Source: UBA8437 sp963582065 (lineage in GTDB: Bacteria > Planctomycetota > Planctomycetia > Planctomycetales > Planctomycetaceae). Taken from it: a DNA stretch of 64,000 nucleotides. The position numbers and the translations under genes were made by a program. Under the pieces are notes generated by a model. It worked only from the letters and a program-made list of their open reading frames with translations, was not told the DNA's origin and did not search any database. Location of the stretch: contig CAUZRQ010000010.1 of assembly GCA_963582065.1 (NCBI GenBank), positions 16,416 through 80,415 on the forward strand, in the 5' to 3' direction. Shown one piece after another: positions 35,003 through 44,199 of this stretch (position 1 is its first letter; each line of letters begins with the position of its first letter).

Positions 35003-36229
35003 ATGATCATCGAGGGCCGACTGGTCAGCACCGACGGGGTTGCGACCGGCCAGCTGCGATTCGAGGGAACCGAAATCGTCGAGACCGGCGATCACGTCGG
35101 TTCCCCCGACGTGGTGTTCGACGAGGACTGCCTGGTGTTTGCCGGGATGGGCGACATCCACATCCACGCCCGCGACGACACCAGCGGCCGCGAAACGCAC
35201 AAGGAGACCTTCGTTACGGCCGGCCAGGCGGCGCTCAATGGTGGAGTCGTCCACGTGGCCGACATGCCCAACAACCCCGACGCACCCGTCGACGACGCCA
35301 GCTACGCAGCCAAGTGCCAGCACCTGGCCTCTCGGGCCTCGGATGTCCACGTCACGCTGTACGCCGGCATTGGGCCGGGCACCCGGCCGCTTTCGTCTCC
35401 GGTCCCTTACAAGGCCTACATGGGCCCCAGCGTCGGTGACCTGTTCTTCAGCTCGCTCGCAGAACTCGACGACACGCTGTCTCACTACCGGGGCTGCTCG
35501 GTCAGTTTCCACTGCGAGGACCCCGAATTGCTCGAAGCGCATGCCGGAGCCGAAACCCACGAGCAGCGTCGACCGATCGAATGTGAAGTGTCGGCGACGC
35601 GGTTTGCACTGGAGATGATCGAGAAGTACGAACTGACCGGAAAGCTCTGCCACTACTCGGTTGGTGAAGGGCTGCCGTTGATCCGTGCTGCACGGGACAA
35701 GGGACTGCCGGTCACCTGCGAAGTGACTCCGCACCACATCTATTACGACACCAGCGTGATCACCGACGAGAACCGGGGCCTGATGCAGATGAACCCCCCG
35801 CTTCGAGCCGGCGACGATCGGCTGGCCATGCTCGAAGGCCTCCGCGACGGAACACTCGACTACCTGGCCACCGACCACGCCCCGCACACGCTCGAAGAAA
35901 AGGCCACCGGCGTCTCGGGCCAGCCCCACCTCGATACCTACGCCGCGTTCGTGACCTGGATGATCATCGAAGCGGGGTTCAGCCCCGAACGCATTGCCGC
36001 TGTCTGTTCGGAGAATCCCGGTGGATTTGTCGAACCCTACACCGCCCCCTGCCGATACGGCCGTATCGCTTTGGGCTACTCGGCGTCGCTGACCGTGCTG
36101 AATCTCGCCAGGCCGGTGACCGTTCAGCGCGATCTGCTGGCCACCAAGTGCGGCTGGTCGCCGTTCGAGGGGGTGACGTTTCCCGGCTCGTTGGAAGCGG
36201 TGTTCGTTGATGGTCGGCGGCTCCGATAG
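35003..36229 (+). CDS. pyrC: Dihydroorotase
   Basis: Cyclises carbamoyl-aspartate to dihydroorotate in pyrimidine synthesis. The 408-residue amidohydrolase has the zinc motif DIHIHARDD (His53, His55), the carbamylated-lysine segment PYKAYMGPS, HCED, TCEVTPHHI, the substrate-binding MNPPLR and the catalytic Asp in YLATDHAPHT. The HIHAR and NPPLR pattern separates it from generic dihydropyrimidinases, although that alternative is not fully excluded. ATG 35003 lies about 140 bases from the divergent hydrolase start. Confidence 0.85.
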   Translation: MIIEGRLVSTDGVATGQLRFEGTEIVETGDHVGSPDVVFDEDCLVFAGMGDIHIHARDDTSGRETHKETFVTAGQAALNGGVVHVADMPNNPDAPVDDASYAAKCQHLASRASDVHVTLYAGIGPGTRPLSSPVPYKAYMGPSVGDLFFSSLAELDDTLSHYRGCSVSFHCEDPELLEAHAGAETHEQRRPIECEVSATRFALEMIEKYELTGKLCHYSVGEGLPLIRAARDKGLPVTCEVTPHHIYYDTSVITDENRGLMQMNPPLRAGDDRLAMLEGLRDGTLDYLATDHAPHTLEEKATGVSGQPHLDTYAAFVTWMIIEAGFSPERIAAVCSENPGGFVEPYTAPCRYGRIALGYSASLTVLNLARPVTVQRDLLATKCGWSPFEGVTFPGSLEAVFVDGRRLR

Positions 36230-36304
36230 GCGGCCATCGATTGCAGCCGTGCCGCCGGAAGTCTAGTCTGTCTGGCCCATAGACGTTTCGAACGAGGAGA
36301 TCCC

Positions 36305-37228
36305 ATGAAACGGCTCTGCCTGGCACTCGTAGTGGTGACAATCCTGGCCGCCGTGGCCACCGTCTCCAGCACCGCTCCACAAAGCACCAAGTTGGCCGAT
36401 CACGTCCAGATCCGTTCCGGCGATCGCAACCCGTGGACCAATCTCGAGTTCAATGACCGCCGCGAGAACTTCCAGTTCGTGATCGTCACCGACCGGACCG
36501 GTGGACGCCGACCCGGCGTCTTTTCGAAAGCGGTCCAACAGATCAACCTGCTGCAACCCGAGTTCGTGGTCTCGGTGGGCGACCTGATCGAGGGCTACAC
36601 CGAGGATCCCGGGCAGTGGGCGCTGGAGTGGTCCGAGTTCGAGACCATGGTCGACCGGCTCGACATGCCGTTCTTTTTCTGTGCCGGCAACCACGACATC
36701 AGCAATGTGCCGATGAGCGAGGACTGGAACCGGCGGTTCCGCCGCAGCTACTACCACTTCCTCTACCACAACTGCCTGTTCCTGGTGCTCAACTCGGAGG
36801 ATCCGCCCAAGAACGGACCGTTCCATTTCAGCCAGGAGCAGCGTGACTGGGCCGTCGAGACCCTGAAGGCCAACCGCGACGTGAGGTGGACGTTTGTGAT
36901 CACCCACAAGCCCACCTGGACCTATCCCAACGCCGACCTGGCCAAGCAGGGGTGGACGCAGATCGAAGATGCTCTGGCCGGACGCAAGTACACCGTCTTC
37001 GCCGGACACAAGCACGCCTACGCCCGATACATCCGACGGGGCCAGGAATATTACATGCTGGCCACCACCGGCGGGGGTTCGACGTTGACCGGATTGACAG
37101 ACGGCAAGTTCGATCACTTCGTCTGGGTGACGATGACCCGGAACGGCCCGGTGCTGGCCAACCTCCTGATGGATGGAGTCAAACCCAAGACGATCCGCAA
37201 CCTGGCCGACCCCTCGGCCGGCAAGTAA
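36305..37228 (+). CDS. Secreted metallophosphoesterase
   Basis: A 307-residue calcineurin-like phosphoesterase with an N-terminal signal (LCLALVVVTILAAVATV). Motifs in order are VTDRTGG (62-68, first metal motif with Asp but no DxH His), SVGDLIEG (GD at 92-93), CAGNHD (127-131), ITHKPTW and AGHKHAYAR. The DRTGG form of the first motif belongs to a subgroup common in planctomycetes and Bacteroidetes, so loss of activity is not implied. Substrate unknown. The SDR gene follows after about 60 bases. Confidence 0.85.
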   Translation: MKRLCLALVVVTILAAVATVSSTAPQSTKLADHVQIRSGDRNPWTNLEFNDRRENFQFVIVTDRTGGRRPGVFSKAVQQINLLQPEFVVSVGDLIEGYTEDPGQWALEWSEFETMVDRLDMPFFFCAGNHDISNVPMSEDWNRRFRRSYYHFLYHNCLFLVLNSEDPPKNGPFHFSQEQRDWAVETLKANRDVRWTFVITHKPTWTYPNADLAKQGWTQIEDALAGRKYTVFAGHKHAYARYIRRGQEYYMLATTGGGSTLTGLTDGKFDHFVWVTMTRNGPVLANLLMDGVKPKTIRNLADPSAGK

Positions 37229-37291
37229 CCGATTGCTCGGTCAACGGGCCGCGAGTGACACTGATCCCGACTGACTGCACCGAGACCCACG

Positions 37292-38101
37292 ATGACACGA
37301 TTTCTCGAGGGCCAGGTGGCCCTGGTGACAGGGGCTGGCCGAGGACTGGGACGCGCGTTTGCCGAGCACCTGGCGGCAGCCGGAGCCAAGGTGGGTGTTC
37401 ACGGGATGCGCGAAGATGGTCCGAGCGAATACGGAGAGGGGACAACACTCTCGGACACCGCTCGGGAAATCGGCGAACATGGTGAGGTCGAGACCCTGCG
37501 TGTGCTGGCCGACCTGACCGACGGCGAGGCGGTCGAGAGGGTCGTCGATGAGGTGACCCAGGGGCTGGGGCCAATCGACATTCTGGTTCACAACGCCGGG
37601 GGTGACATCGCCGCGGCCGGCGGCAAGCCCGACCCCAATGACGCGGTGATGATCAAACAGGAGGACGTCGAAGCGGTTCTCGACCGCAACCTGCTGACCA
37701 CGATCCTGGTCTGCCGTGAGGTCGCCCGGAGGATGATCGAGCAGAACCACGGACGGATCATCACGATCAGTTCGATCGCCGCCTTCAAGGGCAACTCCCA
37801 GGGAGCGATCTACGCCACGGCCAAGGCCGGCCAGGTGGCCTACACGCGGAGCCTGGCCCAGCAACTGCGGCCTCACAACGTCACCGTCAACAGCCTCGCC
37901 CCCGGCGACACCCGCACCGGCCGCTTCATGAACACCCGCGAGGTGGACCAGGGACGGATGGTGACCGAAGGGACGCTCGAGCGGATCGCCACCGTCGACG
38001 AAGTGGCGAGGGTGGTGGAGTTCTTCGCAGGCCCGCTGGGCGAGTTTGTCACCGGACAGGTGATCCGGGTCGACGGTGGCCACCAGGCCTGGTCGGCCTA
38101 G
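37292..38101 (+). CDS. Short-chain dehydrogenase/reductase
   Basis: A 269-residue classical SDR. The NAD(P) motif TGAGRGLGRAF (13-23), the NAG in VHNAGGD, the catalytic Ser in TISSIAAFKGN, and the YATAK (YxxxK) motif are all present, followed by VNSLAPGDTRTG. It looks like a FabG-type reductase, but the insert after strand 2 (REDGPSEYGEGTTLSD) and the solitary location argue for a different small-molecule substrate. ATG 37292 starts immediately before the first strand. Its stop is 44 bases from the convergent secDF stop. Confidence 0.85.
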   Translation: MTRFLEGQVALVTGAGRGLGRAFAEHLAAAGAKVGVHGMREDGPSEYGEGTTLSDTAREIGEHGEVETLRVLADLTDGEAVERVVDEVTQGLGPIDILVHNAGGDIAAAGGKPDPNDAVMIKQEDVEAVLDRNLLTTILVCREVARRMIEQNHGRIITISSIAAFKGNSQGAIYATAKAGQVAYTRSLAQQLRPHNVTVNSLAPGDTRTGRFMNTREVDQGRMVTEGTLERIATVDEVARVVEFFAGPLGEFVTGQVIRVDGGHQAWSA

Positions 38102-38144
38102 CCGCCCGGCTTCCGGTTCCCCGGCAATTCTTCGGACCGTCCGG

Positions 38145-41100
38145 CTACGACTGTGGTACCGCCCGTTGACGGGCCGCGGTTCCCGACGAACCCGAGATGC
38201 TTCCGACCAGGCGATTGAAGGAACTGCCGGGGTCCATCATCCACAGCAGCGCCGGGCTGGCCACGAAGATCGAGCTGTAGGTTCCCACCACCACGCCCAG
38301 CACCAGGCAATAGGCGAACCCGTGGATGCCATCGCCACCGCCGAAGTAGAGGATCACGACGACGATCAGGGTGGTCACCGAGGTCAGCAGGGTGCGGGAC
38401 AACGTCTGGTTCAGGCTCAGGTTGACCATCTCGGGCGTCAGCGACGGGTTCTTGCCCCGCACCTCGCGAATACGATCAAAGACGACGATGGTGTCGTTGA
38501 GCGAATATCCCACGATGGTCAGGAAGGCTGCGATCATCGGCAGGTTGATCTTGAAGTCCTGCAACTGCAGCAAACCGCCGTCGAGCCCCATCTTCTCGGC
38601 GCCCAGGCCCGCCAGGGCCACGCCACCCAGCACGACCAGCACGTCGTGGACCAACGCCACCACGGCGGCCAGGCCGAAGTCGATCCGCTGGAAGCGGAAC
38701 CAGATGTAACCGATGATGGCCACCAGGCTGAACAGCATGGCGAGAATCGCCGACTGCTTCATCTCGTTGGCGACCGAGGGGGCGAAGGAGGTGACCTCGT
38801 CGAATCGCGGCTTGCCGTTGAGCATTTCGGTCATGGCCGCGATCGTCGACTTGACCTGGTCGCGTAGAACCCCCTTCTTGAATCGGAGGATCCACGCCGT
38901 GGAGACGGCCGCCGCCGGATCGTCGGGGTCATCGGCGGCACGGACCTCGAAGTCCAATTCGGCCTGGCTGGCGTCCCCACCCCTGACGGCAGCCAGCGCA
39001 TCGGCCACGTACGCCTGGGCATTTTCTCGCTGAACCTTGTCATCGCTCTCGAGCGACACCTTGACCTCGTGCCCCCCGTGAAAAACGGCATCCGACGGGT
39101 CGTCGATTTCCGTCTCAGGTTCAGACCTGACCAACATCGTGGACAGCTCATAATCGTCATCCTGTTCAAACGCCTTCTCGATCCAGTCCTGGATCCTCTG
39201 GCTGACACCGCCCTTTTCCTGATTCTCCTCGTTGCCATCGGCTGTTGTCGTTGTCGTTGTCGTCCGAAGCCGGAACCGTCGCCGCGGATTGGTCGAAGTG
39301 TCCTGCTCATCGCCTTCGATCCCGGTGAGCTCTTCCAGCGACATCGAATCACTGAGTTCGTCGGCACCGTCGACGTCCTCCAGTTTTCCACGGATGTCCT
39401 CGGTCGTGGCCCCGTCGGCCATTTTCCGCAACTCGAAGCTCACCGCCAGGCCACCTCGGAAGTCGATGTCGAAGTTGCTTCCCCCTCGTGACACCAGGGC
39501 CGCCATTCCACAGCCAATCACCAGCAACGACACCACGGCAGCAATCCGCCGCCCGCCCACGAAGTTGAAGTTGCGACCGGTGATGCCCGGCAGGCTGTTC
39601 ATCTTCAACTGCTCACGTCGCTTGATACGTTCCCAGATGTCGAACAGCAGTCGGCCGACGTACAACGCGGTGAACATGCTCATCACGATCCCGATGAACA
39701 GCATGACGGCAAAACCGCGGACCTGGTCGGTCCCGATCATGTAGAGCACCACGGCAACCAGCAGCGTGGTGACGTTGGCATCAACGATCGTGGTGAAGGC
39801 CCTCGCGAAACCGTTCTGGATCGCCATGCGGACCGTCCCGCCCCGTCGATGCTCCTCGCGAATCCGTTCGAAGATCAGCACATTGGCATCGACGGCCATT
39901 CCGATCGTCAGCACCAGTCCGGCCAGGCCGGGCAGCGTGAAGGTGGCCTCGATGAAGATCATCGTCCCCATCACCAGCACCAGGTTCAGCACCAGGCAGA
40001 CAACCGCCACCATGCCCGAGAAGCGGTAGTAACCGATCATGAAGACGACAACCGTGATCGACGCGATCCCGATTGCCACCACGCCTTTCTTCTGCACATC
40101 GCTGCCCAGAGTGGGCGAAATCGTCAGTTCGCTGACCGGATTCTTCTTCAGCGGAACTTCGAGCGCCCCGGCCTTGAGCACGCCGATCAACTCGTTGATC
40201 TCCTCACGGGTGAAATCACCCGAGATCTGTCCACTGTCGCTGATGCGTTCGTTGAGCGTCGGCGCCGAGAACACCGCTCCGTCGAGGATGATTGCCAGGT
40301 GCCGATAAAACCCTTCGGCGAGGTCGGGCTCGTTGTTGCCGGTCAGATTCGAAAACAGGTTGGAACCACGGTAATTCAACCGAAAGCCGACGGCCAGGCG
40401 ACCATTCTCATCGTTGGTCTGGTAGACGTTGTTGAGATGTTGACCCGTCACCCGCCGGCTTTCGTCTTCGAAGGACACCAGCACGTGGTTGACATTTTGG
40501 CCCCCCGAGTCGGGCCGCATTGCGGTCACCAACTGGTTTCCCGAATTCTGGAGATCCCGACCGTCCGAGGAAATCGGCAGCCAGGCACCGTACACCCGCG
40601 ATCGTGTTGAGCCATCCTCTTGGGGGACCTCGGTGATGACCCGTGTCTTGTCGTCAGGCAATTCCCGAGCCCGCTTGACCAGGTCCTCGAATTTCGCATC
40701 CCTGGTATTTGCCAGGATCGCCAACTCGAGACTCCCCAGGCGGGTCATCATCCGCTTGGTCTGTTCGACGACCTGCGGATCAGCCTTGGGAATGATCACC
40801 TCGATCCGATTGGTCCCCAGCGGCCGGACGGTCAGTTCCTTGTTGCCACCGGGATTGGCCCGTTTATTGATCGCCGTAGCCATCTGCGACATCACGTCGG
40901 CATTCAGTTCCTTCTCCTGCCGCCTCAACTCAACTTCATCTACCTCCAGGATCAGGTTGGCTCCGCCGGCCAGATCGATGCCCAGCTTGATCCCGGAAAA
41001 GAACTCGAGAACACCGCCGCCCTCGTCCGACTCGGACTCTCGCCGGGGTTTCATCAACGGCGAAAGTTCAAGCGTTTCCAGCGACAGGAACCTGGAAATG

Positions 41101-41519
41101 TGCTTGGCGAGGCCGGCGTCGGTGACCCGAGTGTTGGAGAGTGTCAGTTTGCGGAGGCTGGTCAGACCGGCCAGGACCTCGAGCCCGCCGTCGGTGACGG
41201 CGGTGTCGGAGAGATCCAGTGTCTGGAGTTCGTCGAGCGCGGCGAGTTGCTGGAGTTGCTCGTCCTGGACGTGGGTCCCCGAGAGGTCCAGCATCAAGAC
41301 ACGCGGCACACGGGCGAGGTCTTTCAGTTGTTCGCCCAGTTGATCGGCGGTGGCCGATTGAGACAGCACCACCCGCTCGACCTTCACCCGATCGTCATCC
41401 TGCTCGACCACCGCTCCCGCCCGGCGGAGCTTGATCATCGGATCGCTGTCACTGCACCCGGCCACCGTCAGCACCAGCCACAGCGCCGGAACACAGGCCA
41501 CCGCCCACCAACGGTCCAT
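38145..41519 (-). CDS. secDF: SecDF protein translocase fusion with N-terminal LRR block
   Basis: SecD and SecF use proton motive force to pull proteins through SecYEG. This 1124-residue frame joins both. Residues 3-20 form a hydrophobic segment ending in a lipobox-like LTVAGC. Residues about 71-155 hold four 24-residue leucine-rich repeats of the LxxLxLSxTxVTDxGL type. The SecD first periplasmic domain starts at about 173 with IKLGIDLAGGANLILEVD, then TLPGLAGLVLTIGMAVDAN (529-547, SecD helices). SecF starts at about 641 with NFDIDFRGG and ends with TIVGYSLNDTIVVFDRIRE and a last helix bundle. An acidic, Thr-rich insertion lies at 715-860. ATG 41519 is chosen because GGCGGGGA precedes it and a longer start would overlap the upstream gene. 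Confidence 0.88.
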   Translation of the reverse strand: MDRWWAVACVPALWLVLTVAGCSDSDPMIKLRRAGAVVEQDDDRVKVERVVLSQSATADQLGEQLKDLARVPRVLMLDLSGTHVQDEQLQQLAALDELQTLDLSDTAVTDGGLEVLAGLTSLRKLTLSNTRVTDAGLAKHISRFLSLETLELSPLMKPRRESESDEGGGVLEFFSGIKLGIDLAGGANLILEVDEVELRRQEKELNADVMSQMATAINKRANPGGNKELTVRPLGTNRIEVIIPKADPQVVEQTKRMMTRLGSLELAILANTRDAKFEDLVKRARELPDDKTRVITEVPQEDGSTRSRVYGAWLPISSDGRDLQNSGNQLVTAMRPDSGGQNVNHVLVSFEDESRRVTGQHLNNVYQTNDENGRLAVGFRLNYRGSNLFSNLTGNNEPDLAEGFYRHLAIILDGAVFSAPTLNERISDSGQISGDFTREEINELIGVLKAGALEVPLKKNPVSELTISPTLGSDVQKKGVVAIGIASITVVVFMIGYYRFSGMVAVVCLVLNLVLVMGTMIFIEATFTLPGLAGLVLTIGMAVDANVLIFERIREEHRRGGTVRMAIQNGFARAFTTIVDANVTTLLVAVVLYMIGTDQVRGFAVMLFIGIVMSMFTALYVGRLLFDIWERIKRREQLKMNSLPGITGRNFNFVGGRRIAAVVSLLVIGCGMAALVSRGGSNFDIDFRGGLAVSFELRKMADGATTEDIRGKLEDVDGADELSDSMSLEELTGIEGDEQDTSTNPRRRFRLRTTTTTTTADGNEENQEKGGVSQRIQDWIEKAFEQDDDYELSTMLVRSEPETEIDDPSDAVFHGGHEVKVSLESDDKVQRENAQAYVADALAAVRGGDASQAELDFEVRAADDPDDPAAAVSTAWILRFKKGVLRDQVKSTIAAMTEMLNGKPRFDEVTSFAPSVANEMKQSAILAMLFSLVAIIGYIWFRFQRIDFGLAAVVALVHDVLVVLGGVALAGLGAEKMGLDGGLLQLQDFKINLPMIAAFLTIVGYSLNDTIVVFDRIREVRGKNPSLTPEMVNLSLNQTLSRTLLTSVTTLIVVVILYFGGGDGIHGFAYCLVLGVVVGTYSSIFVASPALLWMMDPGSSFNRLVGSISGSSGTAARQRAVPQS
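39243..39263 (-). repeat. ACGACA-type hexanucleotide repeat coding a Thr run in SecF
   Basis: Seven consecutive Thr codons (residues 753-759 of SecDF) written as alternating ACG/ACA, about three copies of a six-base unit. It lies in the poorly conserved loop insertion. Such runs can slip during replication; in-frame changes in copy number would be tolerated there. Confidence 0.7.
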
Positions 41520-41574
41520 CACGCTATTCCCCGCCCACCTGTTCATCGTAAATCCGCTCACAGATCGGTTCCGA

Positions 41575-42372
41575 TCACTTGTCATCCGGTTCATCCGGTT
41601 CATCCAGCTTCTTGATTGCTCCGTCGTCACCGGAACGCATCGTCGCCGGCGATCCCGGCTCACCGGCGGGCATCTTGCCGCCTTCGGAATAGTTGACGGT
41701 CAGCCCGGGCAGACTTTTCTCGAGAGTCTCCACGACTCCCTCGGTGACCTTGTAGCTGTCGTTGCCGGCCTCCCATTGCTGGACCGCCGTGTCGTGAATC
41801 CACTTGTCGGCGGCCTGTCCGACCACGCCCTTGGCCATCGGCCACAATGCCAGAGTGACTGCCGTCAGCACGACGCCGATCCGCCACGAGAGGTCTTCCA
41901 TCCGCATTGCCATCGCCAACAGGTGTCCGAAGCTGAACGGAACAACGAAGGTCGACGCGATCAACAGGGCGGCCCGGGTGGCATTGCCACTGTCGAAATA
42001 CCACTGCGGTTGCCAGACAAACACCGCCACCGAAACAGCCACGTAGAGCAGGCACATCGCCGCGACCAGCTGGCCCTTGAGCACGTCACGGGTCCCCAGC
42101 CATCCCCCCAGGCCAATCACGACCAGGCCCAGCCCCAGCAGAAACCGGCCACCGGTGTCCATGTCGAAGAACAGGCCGGGGACCACCGAGCCCAGTGCGA
42201 CCAGGCCAAAAAACGCCAGCACTCCCATCGTGACATGACTCTCGGCAAACGCTTCGTGCTTCTCGCACCACCGCGACACGGCATAGCCGCCTACCACGGT
42301 GAGAACGAAACACGAGCCCACGGCCCACACGGGGATCTGGGCCAGGAGCAGGGGGAAAGCGAATTGGTCCAT
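41575..42372 (-). CDS. Multi-pass membrane protein in the Sec operon, hypothetical
   Basis: A 265-residue protein with about six hydrophobic helices through residue 190 (for example VWAVGSCFVLTVVGGYAVSRW, MGVLAFFGLVALGSVVPGLFF, LLGLGLVVIGLGGWLG). A soluble, acidic C-terminal tail ends in KLDEPDEPDDK. No family recognised. It lies between yajC and secDF, with only 55 bases to the chosen secDF start, so it should be co-expressed with the translocase accessory genes. A role in that complex is only inferred from position. Confidence 0.65.
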   Translation of the reverse strand: MDQFAFPLLLAQIPVWAVGSCFVLTVVGGYAVSRWCEKHEAFAESHVTMGVLAFFGLVALGSVVPGLFFDMDTGGRFLLGLGLVVIGLGGWLGTRDVLKGQLVAAMCLLYVAVSVAVFVWQPQWYFDSGNATRAALLIASTFVVPFSFGHLLAMAMRMEDLSWRIGVVLTAVTLALWPMAKGVVGQAADKWIHDTAVQQWEAGNDSYKVTEGVVETLEKSLPGLTVNYSEGGKMPAGEPGSPATMRSGDDGAIKKLDEPDEPDDK

Positions 42373-42419
42373 CGTGTTTATCTATACCTCAGTCTGTGAC
42401 GGCCCGGCTCTTTTTGAGT

Positions 42420-42899
42420 TCACTTCTCGGCCATCGCCTTACCCGCACCATCCTCATCAGTACCCAGGGGCTTGGGCCCCTGGATGCTCCGACGCAGTAT
42501 CCTCAGATGCATCTCGGGAGCCACTTCCAACACCACCTCGTCGCTGGAGGTATCGAACGAGACGATGGTACCGATGATCCCCCCGATGGAAACCACCCGG
42601 TCGTGTTTCTGGAGTGAATCAACCACCGCCTGTTGCTTCTTTTTGGCCTTCTTCTGCGGAGACAGCACGATGAAATAGAAGATCAATCCCATGCCGATGA
42701 TCGGGACCAGCATGTCCGTCATCGACGGTGCTTCCGGCTGATTGGCGGCGGCATCGTTGGGGTCGGCTGGCCCTTCCTGGTCAGCCGCCGCCGTCGCAGG
42801 AGCAGCCGCGGGTGTCTCGTCCTGGGCGATCGCCGACTGAACGAACGCACCCACAAACACCACAGCAACACAGGTCGCCACGAAGCCGCACGACCGCAT
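42420..42899 (-). CDS. yajC: Preprotein translocase subunit YajC
   Basis: YajC associates with SecDF in the membrane. The 159-residue protein has an N-terminal hydrophobic segment (CGFVATCVAVVFVGAFVQSAIA), an Ala/Pro/acidic linker, and then the YajC core: LVPIIGMGLIFYFIVLSPQ helix, KKAKKKQQAVVDSL, HDRVVSIGGIIGTIVSF. The extra N-terminal segment makes it longer than the usual 100-residue YajC and may be a cleaved signal. ATG 42899 has AAAGGCGAG upstream and is preferred over ATG 42920. Classic tgt-yajC-secDF order is conserved here. Confidence 0.9.
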   Translation of the reverse strand: MRSCGFVATCVAVVFVGAFVQSAIAQDETPAAAPATAAADQEGPADPNDAAANQPEAPSMTDMLVPIIGMGLIFYFIVLSPQKKAKKKQQAVVDSLQKHDRVVSIGGIIGTIVSFDTSSDEVVLEVAPEMHLRILRRSIQGPKPLGTDEDGAGKAMAEK

Positions 42900-43068
42900 C
42901 CCGCTCGCCTTTGACAGCATCCGTTGAACCCCGTCGTCGCTCGCCCGATCACCGCAGGCCGGCCGCCCCGGGTCCACAACCCGCGACGAGAACTCGGCCC
43001 CTGTCACCTCTCCGGTCGTTCCCTCAGCGCTCCGCCCACCCGGCAGCAGGACGGACCAAACCCGTATC

Positions 43069-44199
43069 CTAAAGAGATGCCGGAACGTCAGCAAGGTGAA
43101 GCGATCGAAACTCATCGAGCCGATCGGAGCGGATCGCATCGCGGAGCGATCGCAGGAAGTTCTGGTAAAACACGAGGTTATGGTAGGAAACCAGGATCGG
43201 CCCCAACATCTCCCGTGACAGGAACAGGTGGCGAAGGTAGCCGCGGCTGAACCGCGTACACACTCGACAATCGCAGCCGGGATCCAGCGGGCGCTCGTCG
43301 GTACGGTACTTCCGGTTTTTCAGCCTCACCTCGCCCTCGACAGTGAACGCCGACGCGCTGCGGCCGTTGCGGGTCGGCATCACGCAGTCGAACAGGTCAA
43401 TCCCGCGAATGACCGCCTCGAACAGGTCCCTGGGAGTGCCCACACCCATCAGGTACCGCGGTCGATCCGTCGGCAGCATCGGCGTGGTCACATCCAGTGT
43501 CTCGTACATCGCTTCGGGCGACTCCCCGACACTGAGTCCCCCGATCGCGTACCCCGGAAACTCCAGTTTCAGCAGGCCTTCGACCGACCGTTCCCGTTCG
43601 GCCGGATTCGTCCCTCCCTGCACGATCGCCAGCAGCGCCTGGTCGGTCCGTGTCTGAGCGTCCCGGCAGCGGCGGGCCCAGTCGGTGGTTCGATCGACAG
43701 CCTGCCTGAGCTTCTCGATCGGCACCTCGTGAGACGGGCATTCGTCCAGGCACATGATGCAATCGGCCCCCAGTTGTTCCTGGATGGCGACCGCCTTCTC
43801 GGGGGTCAAATCCATCCGACTGCCGTCGATGTGCGACTTGAACGAGACCCCCTCGTCGGTCAGCCGGGCCATCTCGGCGAGGCTGAAGACCTGGAAGCCA
43901 CCGCTGTCGGTCAGGATCGGACCGTCCCACTGCATGAATCGGTGCAGGCCGCCGAGTTCCTCCACCACATCACCACCCGGCCGCAGGGCCAGGTGGTAAG
44001 TATTGGCCAGGACCATCTCGGCACCGGTTTCAGCCAGTTGCTCGGGCCACAACCCACGCACCGTTCCCCGGGTTCCCACCGGCATGAACGCAGGAGTTAC
44101 GACGGCGCCGTGGGGGGTGTGCCAAACACCGCAGCGTGCCGCACTCGACGCGCTGGCCTGTTCGATCTCAAACGCGAATGCCCCCGGAGCACCAGTCAC
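43069..44199 (-). CDS. tgt: Queuine tRNA-ribosyltransferase Tgt
   Basis: Exchanges guanine-34 for preQ1 in GUN-anticodon tRNAs. The 376-residue protein contains the nucleophile region ILTDSGGFQVFSLAEM, the family VQGGTNPAERERSVEGL, the second catalytic Asp near FDCVMPTRNGRSASAFT, and the zinc site CDCRVCTRFSRGYLRHL. The start GTG 44199 overlaps the stop of the GspF-like gene in GTGA. It heads the tgt-yajC-secDF order known from many bacteria. Confidence 0.93.
   Translation of the reverse strand: MTGAPGAFAFEIEQASASSAARCGVWHTPHGAVVTPAFMPVGTRGTVRGLWPEQLAETGAEMVLANTYHLALRPGGDVVEELGGLHRFMQWDGPILTDSGGFQVFSLAEMARLTDEGVSFKSHIDGSRMDLTPEKAVAIQEQLGADCIMCLDECPSHEVPIEKLRQAVDRTTDWARRCRDAQTRTDQALLAIVQGGTNPAERERSVEGLLKLEFPGYAIGGLSVGESPEAMYETLDVTTPMLPTDRPRYLMGVGTPRDLFEAVIRGIDLFDCVMPTRNGRSASAFTVEGEVRLKNRKYRTDERPLDPGCDCRVCTRFSRGYLRHLFLSREMLGPILVSYHNLVFYQNFLRSLRDAIRSDRLDEFRSLHLADVPASL

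Noticed and set aside
32708..35929. 1073-residue minus-strand frame with about 355 extra N-terminal residues
   Set aside because: The extension is antisense to dihydroorotase; a good ribosome site and signal peptide are at 34864.
33626..36229. 867-residue plus-strand frame covering the antisense of the hydrolase and running into dihydroorotase
   Set aside because: Upstream part has Arg/His-rich composition with no family motifs; it is an antisense shadow in GC-rich DNA. The real gene starts at 35003.
41519..41663. Longer secDF start
   Set aside because: Would overlap the upstream membrane gene by about 90 bases and adds Arg-rich residues before the signal segment.
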